In this document: piece by piece, positions 42,728 to 54,423 of the stretch
Numbering within the stretch: the stretch's first letter is position 1
How the letters are laid out: each line of letters starts with the position of its first letter
Assembly: GCA_030674185.1 (NCBI GenBank)
Contig: JAPXFY010000023.1
Span: 18,943,765-19,007,764 of the forward strand
Reading direction: 5' to 3'
Source: Monoplex corrugatus
Taxonomy: Eukaryota > Mollusca > Gastropoda > Littorinimorpha > Ranellidae
DNA length: 64,000 nt
Notes under the pieces: model-generated
Databases searched by the model: none
What the model saw: the letters and a program-made list of their open reading frames with translations, nothing else
What the model was told of the DNA's origin: nothing
Translations under genes and position numbers: made by a program

Positions 42728-43270
42728 ATCATCATCATCAGGTGCCCTGCCGCATGGCGTTGGCGATCATGGACTTCCATCTGCCTCTATCTCTCGTTGC
42801 CCCCAGCATCTCCCCCACCCTCCTCGTCCCCAGCCAATCTGCAAGTCCGTTCAGCATTTTCTCCCTGGGTCTACCAGTGCTCTCTTTCCCTCCAGCTTTC
42901 CCGTTGTGACCAGGTGCTCCAAATCCCCCTTCCTCATAAAATGGCCTATAAATGTTGCCTGTCTTTTCCTAATCTTCCTTATGAATGATCTACTTGTGTC
43001 TGCCTCCATCAAGGCTGTCTCGTTTGTTTTCTTTGCTGTCCATGGAACCCTCAACATTCTTCTTAGAAACCACATCTCGGCTGCCTCAATCTTGTTCTGG
43101 CTTTGTTTGTTGACTGTCACGCCTCGCATCCTGTACAACAGTATTGGTTCTATATAACATTCAAGAACTCTCTTCCTGATGTTAATTGATAGGCATTTGT
43201 TGATAAGAATGCTTGTCATCTTCCTGAATGCTGTTTTGGCTTTTACTGTGGGCAGATGATAACAGAAGTC
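42728..43270 (-). mobile_element. LINE 3' fragment, family GHFMRKGD, copy 2
   Basis: Minus strand: LSINIRKRVLECYIEPILLY, KIEAAEMWFLRRMLRVPWTA, RKIRKRQATFIGHFMRKGDL then EHLVTTGKLEGKRA. It ends in (ATC)n on the + strand at 42725-42740. The longest copy at the 5' side. Confidence 0.88.
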
Positions 43271-43416
43271 CACAAACTGTTACTGTCCTTTCTTTTTCAG
43301 TGAGATCCCCTCTGCTGAGGGCAGTGGATATGAAACTTTAAATGACTGACTGACTGACTGACTGCACCACACAACAGTTTTCTACAGTACACAAACTGAC
43401 TTCCATGATGTGATCA

Positions 43417-43600
43417 TTAACCCTTTCACTCCCACACACAATCCACCAACTGTGAAAACTAAACCCTTTGATTCCCTTACCCTATCCACCAGCTTCCTGC
43501 AGGAAGCTGGTGGATAGGGTGAGGGAGCCAAAGGGTTAAAGTTTTGCTTTGCTAGCATGGTCGACGATACAGGATGCTGGTGGACAGGGTACAGGGTTAA
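43417..43600. repeat. TTAA family A element, full
   Basis: TTAACCCTTTCACTCCCACA left, perfect centre around CTTCCTGCAGGAAG, GAGGGAGCCAAAGGGTTAA, GCTAGCATGGTCGACGAT, right end ACAGGGTTAA. TTAA at both ends. Confidence 0.9.
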
Positions 43601-43811
43601 CTCCAGTGAACAAGCAGAAAACAATAACTTTCAAAACAGTCAGTCCTGAGTAGCGACATCATCTCTAGAAGAACAAGAAAACCAATGTAAGTGCGTATCC
43701 AACAAGACAAAACAAAACAAGCGCAAATTTTCGGCCAACTAGCCTTTGTCAAGCGCGAACGCACGGTCACAGACAGATCACAGACACCAAACAATGGATA
43801 ATAAAAACGGG

Positions 43812-43887
43812 TAAAAACTTCCCTGCCGCCTCGTCCAGTGGGTAAGAAATGGAATGCCCACTGGACGAGGCGGCAGGGAAGTTTTTA
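43812..43887. repeat. Perfect 31-bp hairpin with 14-nt loop
   Basis: Left arm 43812-43842 (begins TAAAAACTTCCCTGCCGCC) and right arm 43857-43887 are exact reverse complements. Loop TAAGAAATGGAATG. Single occurrence in the window. Could be a foldback transposon scar or a structured RNA. Confidence 0.9.
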
Positions 43888-43917
43888 GTTGGGCGCGGGC
43901 AGTCAAACTTGTTTTGG

Positions 43918-44645
43918 ACATCATCTCTGTCTACATACTTCCACAACGCAGATGTAAAAAAATATGTAATGTACACATTTCTGTCTACATAACCTCCACT
44001 ACGCAGATGTAAAAAATATGTAATGTACACATTTCTGTCTACATAACCTCCACTACGCAGATGTAAAAATATGTAATGTACACATTTCTGTCTACATAAC
44101 CTCCACTACGTAGATGTAAAAAATATGTAATGTACACATTTCTGTCTACATAACCTCCACTACGCAGATGTAAAAAATATGTAATGTACACATTTCTGTC
44201 TACATAACCTCCACTACGCAGATGTAAAAAATATGTAATGTACACATTTCTGTCTACATAACCTCCACTACGCAGATGTAAAAAATATGTAATGTACACA
44301 TTTCTGTCTACATACTTCCACTACGCAGATGTAAAAAATATGTAATGTACACATTTCTGTCTACATAACTTCCACTACGCAGATGTAAAAAATATGTAAT
44401 GTACACATTTCTGTCTACATAACCTCCACTGCAGATGTAAAAAAATGTAATGTACACATTCGCACCATAACTTCACTACGCAGATGTAAAAATATGTAAT
44501 GTACACATTTCTGTCTACATAACTTCCACAACGCAGATGTAAAAAATATGTAATGTACACATTTCTGTTCTACATAACTTCCACTACGCAGATGTAAAAA
44601 ATATGTAATGTACACATTTCTGTCTACATACTTCCACTATGCAGA
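43918..44645. repeat. About 54-bp minisatellite, about 13 copies
   Basis: Unit TGTCTACATAACCTCCACTA then CGCAGATGTAAAAAATATGT and AATGTACACATTTC. 54 is a multiple of three, so the minus strand stays open (VYITYFLHLRSGGYVDRN repeated). Confidence 0.95.
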
Positions 44646-44724
44646 TGAAAAAAAAAAGTACTATAAAATAATATATTATATATATATACACCACAAATGT
44701 TAAATTGAATAGTACTTCTACCCA

Positions 44725-44727
<3 letters not shown>

Positions 44728-44766
<39 letters not shown>

Positions 44767-44825
44767 AACACTCTCTCTCTCTCTTCTCTCTCTTCTCCCC
44801 CCCCCCTCCCTCCCTGCCTTTCTCT
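44728..44825. repeat. (CA)n, (TC)n and C-run compound
   Basis: CA to 44764, CT to about 44795, then a C-run. Confidence 0.95.
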
Positions 44826-45440
44826 CTAACATTATTTTCGTTATTTCTCCACTTACAGAGATGCACTCTCCAACTCATGTCGCTACCAGCCCAGCAGATC
44901 ATCAAGGCCATCTCGGTATTCAACTGCGCGCTATAGTGTAAGCAGCAAGAGAGTGAGGGGTTTTTCTAGCCGTTTATCATAATCTTATGACACACACATT
45001 TCCGCTGAACTGAATCGGGCCAGAACGACGACCACCACCTCCTCCCGCAACACCACACCACCACTACCACATGTCTTCCTTCCTGTCACCAATACAGCCA
45101 TGCAGCGGATGACTTATTTATTACCATCGTCAAGACAAAAATGTTGACAGCCCGACAGACAGGTAATCACAATGCAGGTAATGCCATAGACACCCGACAC
45201 TGACAAAACAAAGCAGAACAAAGCAGCAGCCCGACTCTCGGCTCTCCAGCCAGACAGTAGTAGCATGGCATTTTCTGCCAGCGCAGTAGAGAGCATAATG
45301 ATAAATGTCAATCACAAGGAGATGGCTGGGGTTTTTTGCTGTCTGAATGTCCCACCATCATTACCAGTAACGGGGGATCAGTTATTGCAGTGTATAGCAC
45401 TGATCTGCTGCATTGGTCTGACAAACTACGTGTTGCTAAT
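44826..45440. other. No recognised feature
   Basis: No convincing gene or repeat. Slightly higher GC than neighbouring DNA. Confidence 0.45.
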
Positions 45441-45612
45441 GGGCTTTTACTGGGAACAGACAGGATGTGGGTTGTTGTGGGAACAGATAAGATGTGGGTT
45501 GTCATGGCAACAGGTTTTATGTGGGTTGTGGGAACAGATTTTACGTGGGTTGTCATGGAAACAGGTCAGACGTGGGTTGTCATGGGAACAGATGGGATGC
45601 GGGTTGTTATTT
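45441..45612. repeat. 27-bp minisatellite, left part (about 6 copies)
   Basis: Unit GTGGGTTGTCATGGGAACAG-ATAGGAT. The same array resumes at 48095 after the LINE. Confidence 0.93.
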
Positions 45613-45615
45613 GAA

Positions 45616-48094
45616 CAAATAATAATAATTACAATATTTATATAGCGCAAAATCTTGATAAAATCAAATCTAAGCGCTGAAACACACACACACGCACGCA
45701 CGCACACACACGCACGCACGCACGCACACACACGCACCACGAACCCACACCACACACACCACACACACACCACACACACACACACACACACACGGCTATA
45801 AATGGGGAGAAAGAATAAAAACAATGGAAAATTATAGAGCATATTATACATATTGCAATGTGATTCCCCTCCGAGTGGAGACAGGCTGCAGAGGGATTGA
45901 GTGAGGTCAGGATTTTATGCAGAGGAGAAAAGGTGAGTTTTGAGAGCGGACTTGAAGGAGACAAAAGTAGGTTGCTGACGGACTGAGAGAGGAAGTTTGT
46001 TCCAGGAAAGTGGACCAGAAACAGAGAAGGCTCGTGGACCATAGGTATTGAGCTTAGTGCATGGAAAGCGAAAAGTCAGAGGATCGGAGGAGAGCGGAGG
46101 GTACGTGAGGGAACATAGATCTCAAGTAGGCTTGACAGGTAATCGGGGGCTGCGTTATTGAGGCTTTTGTAGCACATGGTGTCTAGTTTATACTGTATGC
46201 GCTTTGATACAGGGAGCCAATGAAGTTGTGCCAGGAGAGGAGATATGTGGTCAGCTTTTTTCTTTTTGAGTATAAGGCGTGCAGCATTGTTTTGAATGCG
46301 CTGTAGGATGTGAGTGGTGGAGGCAGGAAGACCGGACAGGAGTGAATTGCAATAGTCAATGCGAGACATTATGAAGGAGAGAACGAGTTTTGCAGTTGTT
46401 TCCACAGAGAGATACTTCCTGATCAGGCTTATACGATGGAGGTGATAGTAGCAAGATCTGGCAGTTTGAGAAACAAAGTTGTTCATGGAGAGGGTAGAGT
46501 CAATGCAGACACCAAGGTTTTTAGCTGAATCAGAAATTGGGACTGATGTGTTACATAATGGGAGAGAAAGAGGAGGCAGCTGAGAAAGTTTCTGACGGGT
46601 GCCAATGAGGATAGCTTCTGTCTTGTCATCATTTAGCTGAAGTTTGTTGTATGTCATCCAATTTTTGATGTCCGAGTAACACTCAGTGGTGCGAGTCAGG
46701 AGGCGCTGTATATTGTCAGGTGAGTCACTGTCTTGAAGTTGGGTGTCATCAGCATAGAAGTGGTGTTTTATAGAGTGGGAGTTGATGATGGTGGACAGGG
46801 GGGAGGTGTAAAGAGTGAAAAGAACAGGGCCAAGGACAGATCCTTGTGGAACACCACAGGTCAGGTATGCAGGTTGAGAGTAAGTGCCATTGATGAGAAC
46901 AGTTTGTTTTCTGTTTGATAGATAAGAAGTGAACCAGGAGAGAGCAATGTCAGAGATGCCAAAAGTATGATGAAGTCTAGAAAGGAGAATACCATGATCA
47001 ATGGTATCAAAGGCTGCAGACAGATCAAGGAGTGTGAGGAGAGAGACTTTGCCAGTATCAGTTGCAAGGAGGAGATTGTTGAGAATGTGTAGCAAGGCAG
47101 TTTCAGTGCTATGGCACTGGCGGTAGGCTGACTGGAAAGGATTGAGGAGATTGTTGGCAGACAGGTGAGAGTTCAGTTGGTTGAGGACAACTTTTTCAAG
47201 CAGTTTTGACAAGAAAGACAGATTAGAGATAGGCTGGTAATTTTTCACTTCATTTGGGTCCAAATTGTATTTCTTGAGGAGAGGGTGAACAATAGCAGAC
47301 TTGAAAGAATCTGGGACAGTTCCAGTTTGGAGAGAAGTGTTGATGATGTCAGTGATGAATGGGAGGAGCGTTGGGAGACAGTCAGAGTAGAGAGAACCTG
47401 GAAGAGGATCCAGTTCGCAGGTTTTGAACGACATGGATCTGATTGTGTTGAGAATTTCTTCTTGTGAGACTGGGGTAAGAGTAGTAAGAGGTGTGCCAGA
47501 GAAGGAAGGGTCAGGTGGGCATGGTTGACAGGGTGTCCTGTCAAGCCTGTCACGAAGAGTTTGTATTTTGGTGGTGAAATACTTGGAGAATACAGATGGG
47601 AGTTCTTCATTTGTGTGTTTTGTTGGGAGAGGTAAATCTTTTCGTGTGCCAAGGAGATGATTCATGGTTGTAAAGAGTTCTTTTGAAGAAGAGGCATTCA
47701 GGATTTTGGTTTGGAAATAGTTTGTTTTTGCAGATGCAATGAGGGTGGATACTTTTGTTTTAGAGGCTTGGAAAAGTTGCCTATGTACAGTGAGTTTGGA
47801 TTTGCGCCAGCGGCGCTCTGCTCTGCGGCAGGCACGTTTTGCACAGGCAATCTCATGAGTGAGCCAGGGGGTAGGGGGGCGGTCTGGTAAAAGACGGGTT
47901 GTGGCTGGAGCATGAGTGTCCAGAAGATGGTGGAGAGTAGTGTAGAATTCATCGGCAAGGTTATGTGACTTTTCTGAAAGGAGACGGAAGGCATCAGATG
48001 AAAATGTGGAGAGGTTGATAGATTTGAGATTGCGTCGAGTCACTGTGCGCATAGTACGGGAAGGAGGAGGAATGTCAAGAGAACAGAGAATTGC
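45616..48094 (-). mobile_element. L2/CR1-like LINE, 5'-truncated
   Basis: Minus strand. A long ORF starts in the pre-RT region (FSSDAFRLLSEKSHNL, HAPATTRLLPDRPPTPWL, RRAERRWRKSKL) with no endonuclease. The 3' end runs to ATATAAATATTGTAATTATTATTATT on the minus strand at about 45616-45650 (GCGCTATATAAAT then ATT repeats), typical of L2/CR1-type tails. The 3' UTR includes a CA/CGCA tract (45683-45793). It splits a 27-bp minisatellite. Confidence 0.9.
45915..48094 (-). CDS. LINE reverse transcriptase (ORF2 part), one frameshift near the end
   Basis: About 670 residues open without a stop. RT motifs are in order: NYQPISNLSFLSKLLE, LNPFQSAYRQCHSTETAL, motif A TLLDLSAAFDTIDHGIL, GVPQGSVLGPVLF, catalytic YADDTQL, QLNDDKTE and LGVCID. 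The C-terminal part has RIQNNAARLILKKKKADHI and LHWLPVSKRIQYKLD, typical of L2/CR1 LINEs. The frame stops at about 46076 (RSPPIL), but one base shifted the sequence continues SSDPLTFRFPCTKLNTYG ... SFKSALKTHLFSSA to TAA at 45915-45917. So one base is missing near 46085-46100. The open frame extends upstream into the minisatellite only by chance. Confidence 0.92.
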
Positions 48095-48850
48095 AGATAA
48101 GATATGGGTTGTCATGGGAACGAATAGGGTGCAGGTTATCGTATGAACAGATAGGTTGTGGGTTGTCATGGAAACAGGTAGGATGTGGGTTGTCATGGAA
48201 ACAGGTAGGATGTGGGTTGTCATGGGAACACACAGGATGAGGGATGCTGTTGTCATGGGAACTTATAGGATGAGGGATGCTGTTGTCATGGGAACTTATA
48301 GGATGTGGGTTGTCATGGGAACAGATAGGATGGGGGTTGTCATGGGAACAGATAGGATGTGGGTTGTCATGGGAACTGAAAGGATGTGGGTTGTCGTGGA
48401 ACAGACAGGCTGTGAGTTGTCATGGGAACAGACAGAATGTGGGTTGCTGTGGGAATAGACAGGATGGGGGTTGTCGTGGAAACAGATAGGATGTGGGTTG
48501 TTATGGGAACAGATAGGATATGGGCTGTCATGGGAACAGACAGGATGTGGGTTGTTGTGGGAACAGACAGGATGTGAGTTGTGGGAAGACAGGATGTGGG
48601 TTGTTGTGGGAACAGACAGGATGTGAGTTGTGGAACAGACAGGATGTGGGTTGTTGTGGGAACAGACAGGATGTGAGTTGTGGGAACAGACAGGATGTGG
48701 GTTGTTGTGGGAACAGACAGGATGCGAGTTGTGGGAACAGACAGGATGTGAGTTGTGGGAACAGACAGGAGTGAGTTGTGGGAACAGACAGGATGTGGGT
48801 TGTCATGGGAACAGACAGGATTTCATATGGATTGCTGTGAGAATAGATGG
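48095..48850. repeat. 27-bp minisatellite, right part (about 28 copies)
   Basis: Continues the GTGGGTTGTCATGGGAACAG-ATAGGAT units. Towards 48540-48790 units shorten to GTGAGTTGTGGGAACAGACA-GGAT, alternating with longer ones. Confidence 0.93.
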
Positions 48851-49306
48851 GGTCTAAAGGTTGTGGCAAAAGTTGGGATCATATGGGCTGCTGTAAGGAG
48901 AGACAAGGGATATTATCGGTCAATGTGGCACGGACAGGGAATCTTTCGAATCAATGTGGGAATGGTGACAACAACAATTCTCCACCTCGGAATGTCCTTA
49001 GTCCTTTGACGCTTAAAATCATAACTTCACAAACAAAATGTGAGTCACCATACCACTGAACATCTCAACCCCAAAAGCCATAGAGGAAGTGACTGATAGT
49101 CTACTGAAAGGAAAAACAAGAAGTTATCACCAATCAGACAAACACTGACACCATTTCAAAAGTAACACTGTGCAGACTACTACAGCCTGAAATGGACAGT
49201 CTAAACAAAGGAAATGTGAAGAAAGGGAAAAGACAGCTCGAAAATGGGGAAGTGTCACACAGTTTGTGTATGTGCTTGTAGTCTGTTAAATATTGTCTGT
49301 ACATCT
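48851..49306. other. No recognised feature
   Basis: No gene or repeat family recognised. Confidence 0.5.
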
Positions 49307-49566
49307 TTAACCCTTTGACTCCCGCAGCCTGTCCACCAGCATCCTGCATTAACAATGCTAGCAAAGCAAAAACTTAACCCTTTGACTCCCGCAGCCTGTC
49401 CACCAGCATCCTGCATTATCAACCATGCTAGCAAAGCAAATACTTAACCCTTTGATTCCCTTACCCTATCCACCAGCTTCCTGTAGGAAGCTGGTGGATA
49501 TGGTACGGGAATCAAAGGGTCAAGTTTTTGCTGTTGGTAGATAGGGTGCGGGAGTCAAAGGGTTAA
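49307..49566. repeat. TTAA family A element with duplicated left arm
   Basis: TTAACCCTTTGACTCCCGCA-GCCTGTCCACCAGCATCC occurs twice (49307, 49374), then TTCCTGTAGGAAGC centre, and right end GCGGGAGTCAAAGGGTTAA. TTAA at both ends. Confidence 0.9.
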
Positions 49567-49714
49567 GTTTGTCATAATTGTCTGTACATGTCTTTTTTAT
49601 GAGTACGAGTTGGTTGATGTATGTGTGTGTGTGTACATGTCCGTTTTCTTCTGTTTTGCTTTTGTTTTGTTTTCTTTCAGTTTCAGTTTGTTTTGTCTTT
49701 TGTTTTGCTTTTGA

Positions 49715-49800
49715 GTTGTGTTGTGTTGTGTTGTGTTGTGTTGTGTTGTGTTGTGTTGTGTTGTGTTGTGTTGTGTTGTGTTGTGTTGTGTTGTGTTGTT
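49715..49800. repeat. (GTGTT)n pentanucleotide array
   Basis: About 17 GTGTT units. Confidence 0.97.
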
Positions 49801-49873
49801 TACATGCATGCATTGTTGTCGGCTATCATATGTCGATGTGTGTGCGTGTGTGTGCGTGTGTGTGTGTGCATAA

Positions 49874-50830
49874 TGTTCAGAACCCTCCTGAACAAACTAC
49901 ACACCACAAACTGCATAGTGTTCAGAACCCTCCTGAACAAACTACACACCACAAACTGCATAGTGTTCAGAACCCTCCTGAACAAACGACACACCACAAA
50001 CTGCATAGTGTTCAGAACCCTCCTGAACAAACGACACACCACAAACTGCATAGTGTTCAGAACCCTCCTGAACAAACTACACACCACAAACTGCACAGTG
50101 TTCAGAACCCTCCTGAACAAACTACACACCACAAACTGCATAGTGTTCAGAACCCTCCTGAACAAACTACACACCACAAACTGCATACTGTTCAGAACCC
50201 TCCTGAACAAACTACACACCACAAACTGCACAGTGTTCAGAACCCTCCTGAACAAACTACACACCACAAACTGCATACTGTTCAGTACCCTCCTGAACAA
50301 ACGACACACCACAAACTGCATAGTGTTCAGAACCCTCCTGAACAAACTACACACCACAAACTGCACAGTGTTCAGAACCCTCCTGAACAAACGACACACC
50401 ACAAACTGCACAGTGTTCAGAACCCTCCTGAACAAACGACACACCACAAACTGCATAGTGTTCAGAACCCTCCTGAACAAACGACACACCACAAACTGCA
50501 CAGTGTTCAGAACCCTCCTGAACAAACTACACACCACAAACTGCACAATGTTCAGAACCCTCCTGAACAAACTACACACCACAAACTGCACAGTGTTCAG
50601 AAATCTCCTGAACAAATGACACACCACAAACTGCATAGTGTTCAGAACCCTCCTGAACACCACAAACTGCACAGTGTTCAGAACCCTCCTGAACAAACTA
50701 CACACCCACAAACTGCACAGTGTTCAGAACCCTCCTGAACAAACTAACACACCACAAACTGCATAGTACACACACAGACTGCATAGTGTTCAGAACCCTC
50801 CTGAACAAACTACACACCACAAACTGCATA
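49874..50830. repeat. 45-bp minisatellite, about 20 copies
   Basis: Unit GTTCAGAACCCTCCTGAACA then AACTACACACCACAAACTGC-ATAGT. Each unit contains the inverted pair GTTCAG...CTGAAC. Because 45 is divisible by three, long frames stay open on both strands (for example VQNPPEQTTHHKLHS repeated); these are not regarded as genes. Confidence 0.96.
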
Positions 50831-52717
50831 GTGTTCAGTTACAGCCAGATTCACATTCACCATGACAACAAGAATTGTCCAATGAGATGGAACCATCCTG
50901 AACAAACTCCGTACACAAACTGCATACCGTACAGTTACTGGCAGATTCACATTCACCATGACAACAAGAATTGTCCAGTGTGATGAAACCCTCCCAAACA
51001 AACTGCACACCACAAACTGCGTACTGTTCAGTTACTTACAGAATCACCATGACAACAAGAATTGTCCGATATGATGAACCCCTCCTGAACAAACTACATA
51101 CTGTTCAGTTACTGACAAATTCACCATGACAACAAGAATTGTCCGATATGATGAACCCCTCCTGAACAAACTACATACTGTTCAGTTACTGACAAATTTA
51201 CCATGACAACAAGAACTGTCCGATATGATGAACCCCTCCTGAACAAACTACATACTGTTCAGTTACTGACAAATTCACCATGACAACAAGAATTGTCCGA
51301 TATGATGAACCCCTCCTGAACAAACTACATACTGTTCAGTTACTGAGAGATTCACATTCACCATGACAACAAGAACTGTCCGATATGATGAACCCTCCTG
51401 AACAAACTACATACTGTTCAGTTACTGACAAATTCACCATGACAACAAGAATTGTCCAATATGATGACACCCTCCTGAACAAACTACATACTGTTCAGTT
51501 ACTGACAGATTCACATTCACCATGACAACAAGAATCGTCCAATATGATGACACCCTCCTGAACAAACTACATACTGTTCAGTTACTGACAGATTCACATT
51601 CACCATGACAACAAGAATCGTCCAATATGATGAACCCCTCCTGAACAAACTACATACTGTTCAGTTACTGACAAATTCACCATGACAACAAGAATCATCC
51701 AATATGATGACACCCTCCTGAACAAACTACATACTGTTCAGTTACTGACAAATTCACCATGATAACAAGAATCATCCAATATGATGACACCCTCCTGAAC
51801 AAACTACATACTGTTCAGTTACTGACAAATTCACCATGACAACAAGAATTGTCCAATATGATGACACCCTCCTGAACAAACTACATACTGTTCAGTTACT
51901 GACAGATTCACATTCACCATGACAACAAGAATCGTCCAATATGATGACACCCTCCTGAACAAACTACATACTGTTCAGTTACTGACAGATTCACATTCAC
52001 CATGACAACAAGAATCGTCCAATATGATGAACCCCTCCTGAACAAACTACATACTGTTCAGTTACTGACAAATTCACCATGACAACAAGAATCATCCAAT
52101 ATGATGACACCCTCCTGAACAAACTACATACTGTTCAGTTACTGACAGATTCACATTCACCATGACAACAAGAATCGTCCAATATGATGAACCCCTCCTG
52201 AACAAACTACATACTGTTCAGTTACTGACAAATTCACCATGACAACAAGAATCATCCAATATGATGACACCCTCCTGAACAAACTACATACTGTTCAGTT
52301 ACTGACAAATTCACCATGACAACAAGAATCATCCAATATGATGACACCCTCCTGAACAAACTACATACTGTTCAGTTACTGACAATTCACCATGACAACA
52401 AGAATCGTCCAATATGATGACACCCTCCTGAACAAACTACATACTGTTCAGTTACTGACAAATTCACATTCACCATGACAACAAGAATCGTCCAACATGA
52501 TGACACCCTCCTGAACAAACTACATACTGTTCAGTTACTGACAAATTCACCATGATAACAAGAATTGTACAATATGATGACACCCTCCTGAACAAACTAC
52601 ATACTGTTCAGTTACTGACAAATTCACCATGACAACAAGAATCGTCCAATATGATGACACCCTCCTGAACAAACTACACACAACAAACTCCATACGGTTC
52701 AGCTACTGACAGATTCA
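50830..52717. repeat. About 77-bp minisatellite, about 23 copies
   Basis: Unit CACCATGACAACAAGAATTG-TCCAATATGATGACACCCTC-CTGAACAAACTACATACTGT-TCAGTTACTGACAAATT. It shares CCTCCTGAACAAACTACA and TGTTCAG with the 45-bp array next to it. The array resumes at 53200 after a LINE insertion. Confidence 0.95.
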
Positions 52718-52727
52718 CATTCACCAT

Positions 52728-53199
52728 CATCATCATCATCATCAGGTGCCCTGCCGCATGGCGTTGGCGACCATAGACTTCCAACCATCTCTTATCTCTC
52801 GTTGCCCCCAGCATCTCCCCCCTCCTCTTCATCTCCAGTCACTCTGCAAGTCCGTCCAGCATTCTCTCCCTGGGTCTACCTGGTGCTCTCTTTCCCTCCA
52901 GCTTTCCTGTTGTGACCAGGTGCTCCAAATCCCCCTTCCTCATAAAATGGCCTATAAATGTTGCTTGTTTTTTCCTAATCTTCCTTATGAGTGATCTACT
53001 TGCATGTGCCTCCATCAAGACTGTCTCGTTTGTTTTCTTTGCTGTCCATGGAACTCTCAACATTCTTCTGAGAAACCACATCTCGGCTGTCTCGATCCTG
53101 CTCTGACTTTGCTTGCTGACTGTCCACGCCTTGCATCCGTACAACAGTATTGGTTCTATATAACATTCAAGGACTCTCTTTCTGATGTTAACTGATAGG
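52728..53199 (-). mobile_element. LINE 3' fragment, family GHFMRKGD, copy 3, with target duplication
   Basis: Minus strand: LSVNIRKRVLECYIEPILLY-GCKAWTVSKQSQSRI, RRMLRVPWTAKKTNETVL, FIGHFMRKGDLEHLVTTGKL, APGRPRERMLDGLAE. (ATC)n tail on the + strand at its left end. Flanked by CATTCACCAT at 52718-52727 and 53200-53209, and by 77-bp minisatellite on both sides. Confidence 0.9.
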
Positions 53200-53300
53200 C
53201 ATTCACCATGACAACAAGAATTGTACAATATGATGACACCCTCCTGAACAAACAGCACACCACAAACTCCGTACTGTTGAGGTACTGACAGGTTCGCCAT
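53200..53300. repeat. 77-bp minisatellite, last unit after the LINE
   Basis: ATTCACCATGACAACAAGAA-TTGTACAATATGATGACACC continues the array interrupted at 52717. Confidence 0.9.
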
Positions 53301-53460
53301 GACTACAAAAGTGTGTTGCAGAGAATGATGTTTATGGCTGTCTGATGTCTGTTCTGTTTCTTGACACGTGCTCTGTGCCTGCAGACAATGACAACTATGG
53401 AATCTGCTTGTTGCCTTCTGTTGGTGCTGAGCGCTCTTGTACAGCTGGGAATGGCAAAGT

Positions 53461-53653
53461 TTAACCCTTTTACTCCCGCATCCTATCCACTAATGGCAAA
53501 AACTTAACTCTTTGACTCCCTCACCCTATCCACCATCTTTCTGCGAGAAGCTAGTGGATAGGGTGAGGGAGTTAAAGGGTTAAGTTTCTGCACTTCTGGC
53601 ATGGTTGACAATGCAGAACGCTGGTGAACAGGGTGCGGGAGTCAAAGGGTTAA
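53461..53653. repeat. TTAA family A element, full
   Basis: TTAACCCTTTTACTCCCGCA left, CATCTTTCTGCGAGAAGCTA centre, ATGGTTGACAATGCAGAACG, right end GCGGGAGTCAAAGGGTTAA. TTAA at both ends. Confidence 0.9.
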
Positions 53654-54240
53654 CTAAAAGATGATTATTACACAACTGGCACACAGCTGCTTCTTAGTTC
53701 TTGCCTGTCCGTGTGTGTTTGTTTGTTTGTACACAAACATAGATTGTTATCTATTCGCATATTTCTTGTCCTGTTTTGGTTGGCCAGTCAGTTGACCGAT
53801 TATTGACTGATTATTATCCCCACCCATTCACCCCCCCCCCCCCCCCCCCTGCAAATTTTTCAAATGACTAAAATCTGTGTAATCTGGAACATTTTCAGAC
53901 ATTAAACCAGACTTTCAGAGTGTTTAAAAGAGGTATTTTCTGCAACTGATTTCTACACATGCACATAATAATCACAAATTACATTCATTCTGCTTTCTCT
54001 CTTTTGAAAAAGAAAAAAAAAAAAATAGTGGATTATATGGATTTTCCAAGGAAAAGGCCCAAATAATCTGAGGAAACGGATTCTTTCTGTCGTGGAAATA
54101 AATCCGCTGATCAATCCAAAGAGAATTTCCACCCATGATTGTACATCTCCATTACTACAAGTGACGCACAAGAAACAACACACACTGCCTATTTCCTTAC
54201 TGACAGTTTGTCATTCATTTGTTGTTACTGTTATTTTTGT
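53654..54240. other. No recognised feature; C-run at 53830-53849
   Basis: No gene or family recognised apart from the homopolymer. Confidence 0.5.
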
Positions 54241-54423
54241 TTAACCCTTTGACTCCCGCACCCTATCCGCCAGCATCCTGCATTGTCAACCATGCTAGTA
54301 CGGCAAAAACTTAACCCTTTCCCTATCCATCAGCTTCCTTTAGGAAGCTGATGGATAGGGTGAGGGAATCAAAGGGTTAAGATTTTGCAGTTGGTGGATA
54401 GGGTGTGGGAGTCAAAGGGTTAA
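54241..54423. repeat. TTAA family A element inserted in R500
   Basis: TTAA at 54241-54244 and 54420-54423. The flanks TGTTATTTTTGT and AAGCCCAGCTGAC rejoin to the R500 site that is empty at 57607-57610. Centre CAGCTTCCTTTAGGAAGCTG. Confidence 0.92.

Noticed and set aside
49578..50738. 386-residue repeated open frame (VQNPPEQTTHHKLHS units) and a 303-residue frame on the other strand
   Set aside because: The unit is 45 bp, so any stop-free unit stays open. Three frames are open at once and unit variation is not biased to silent sites. No start context or splice signals support a gene.
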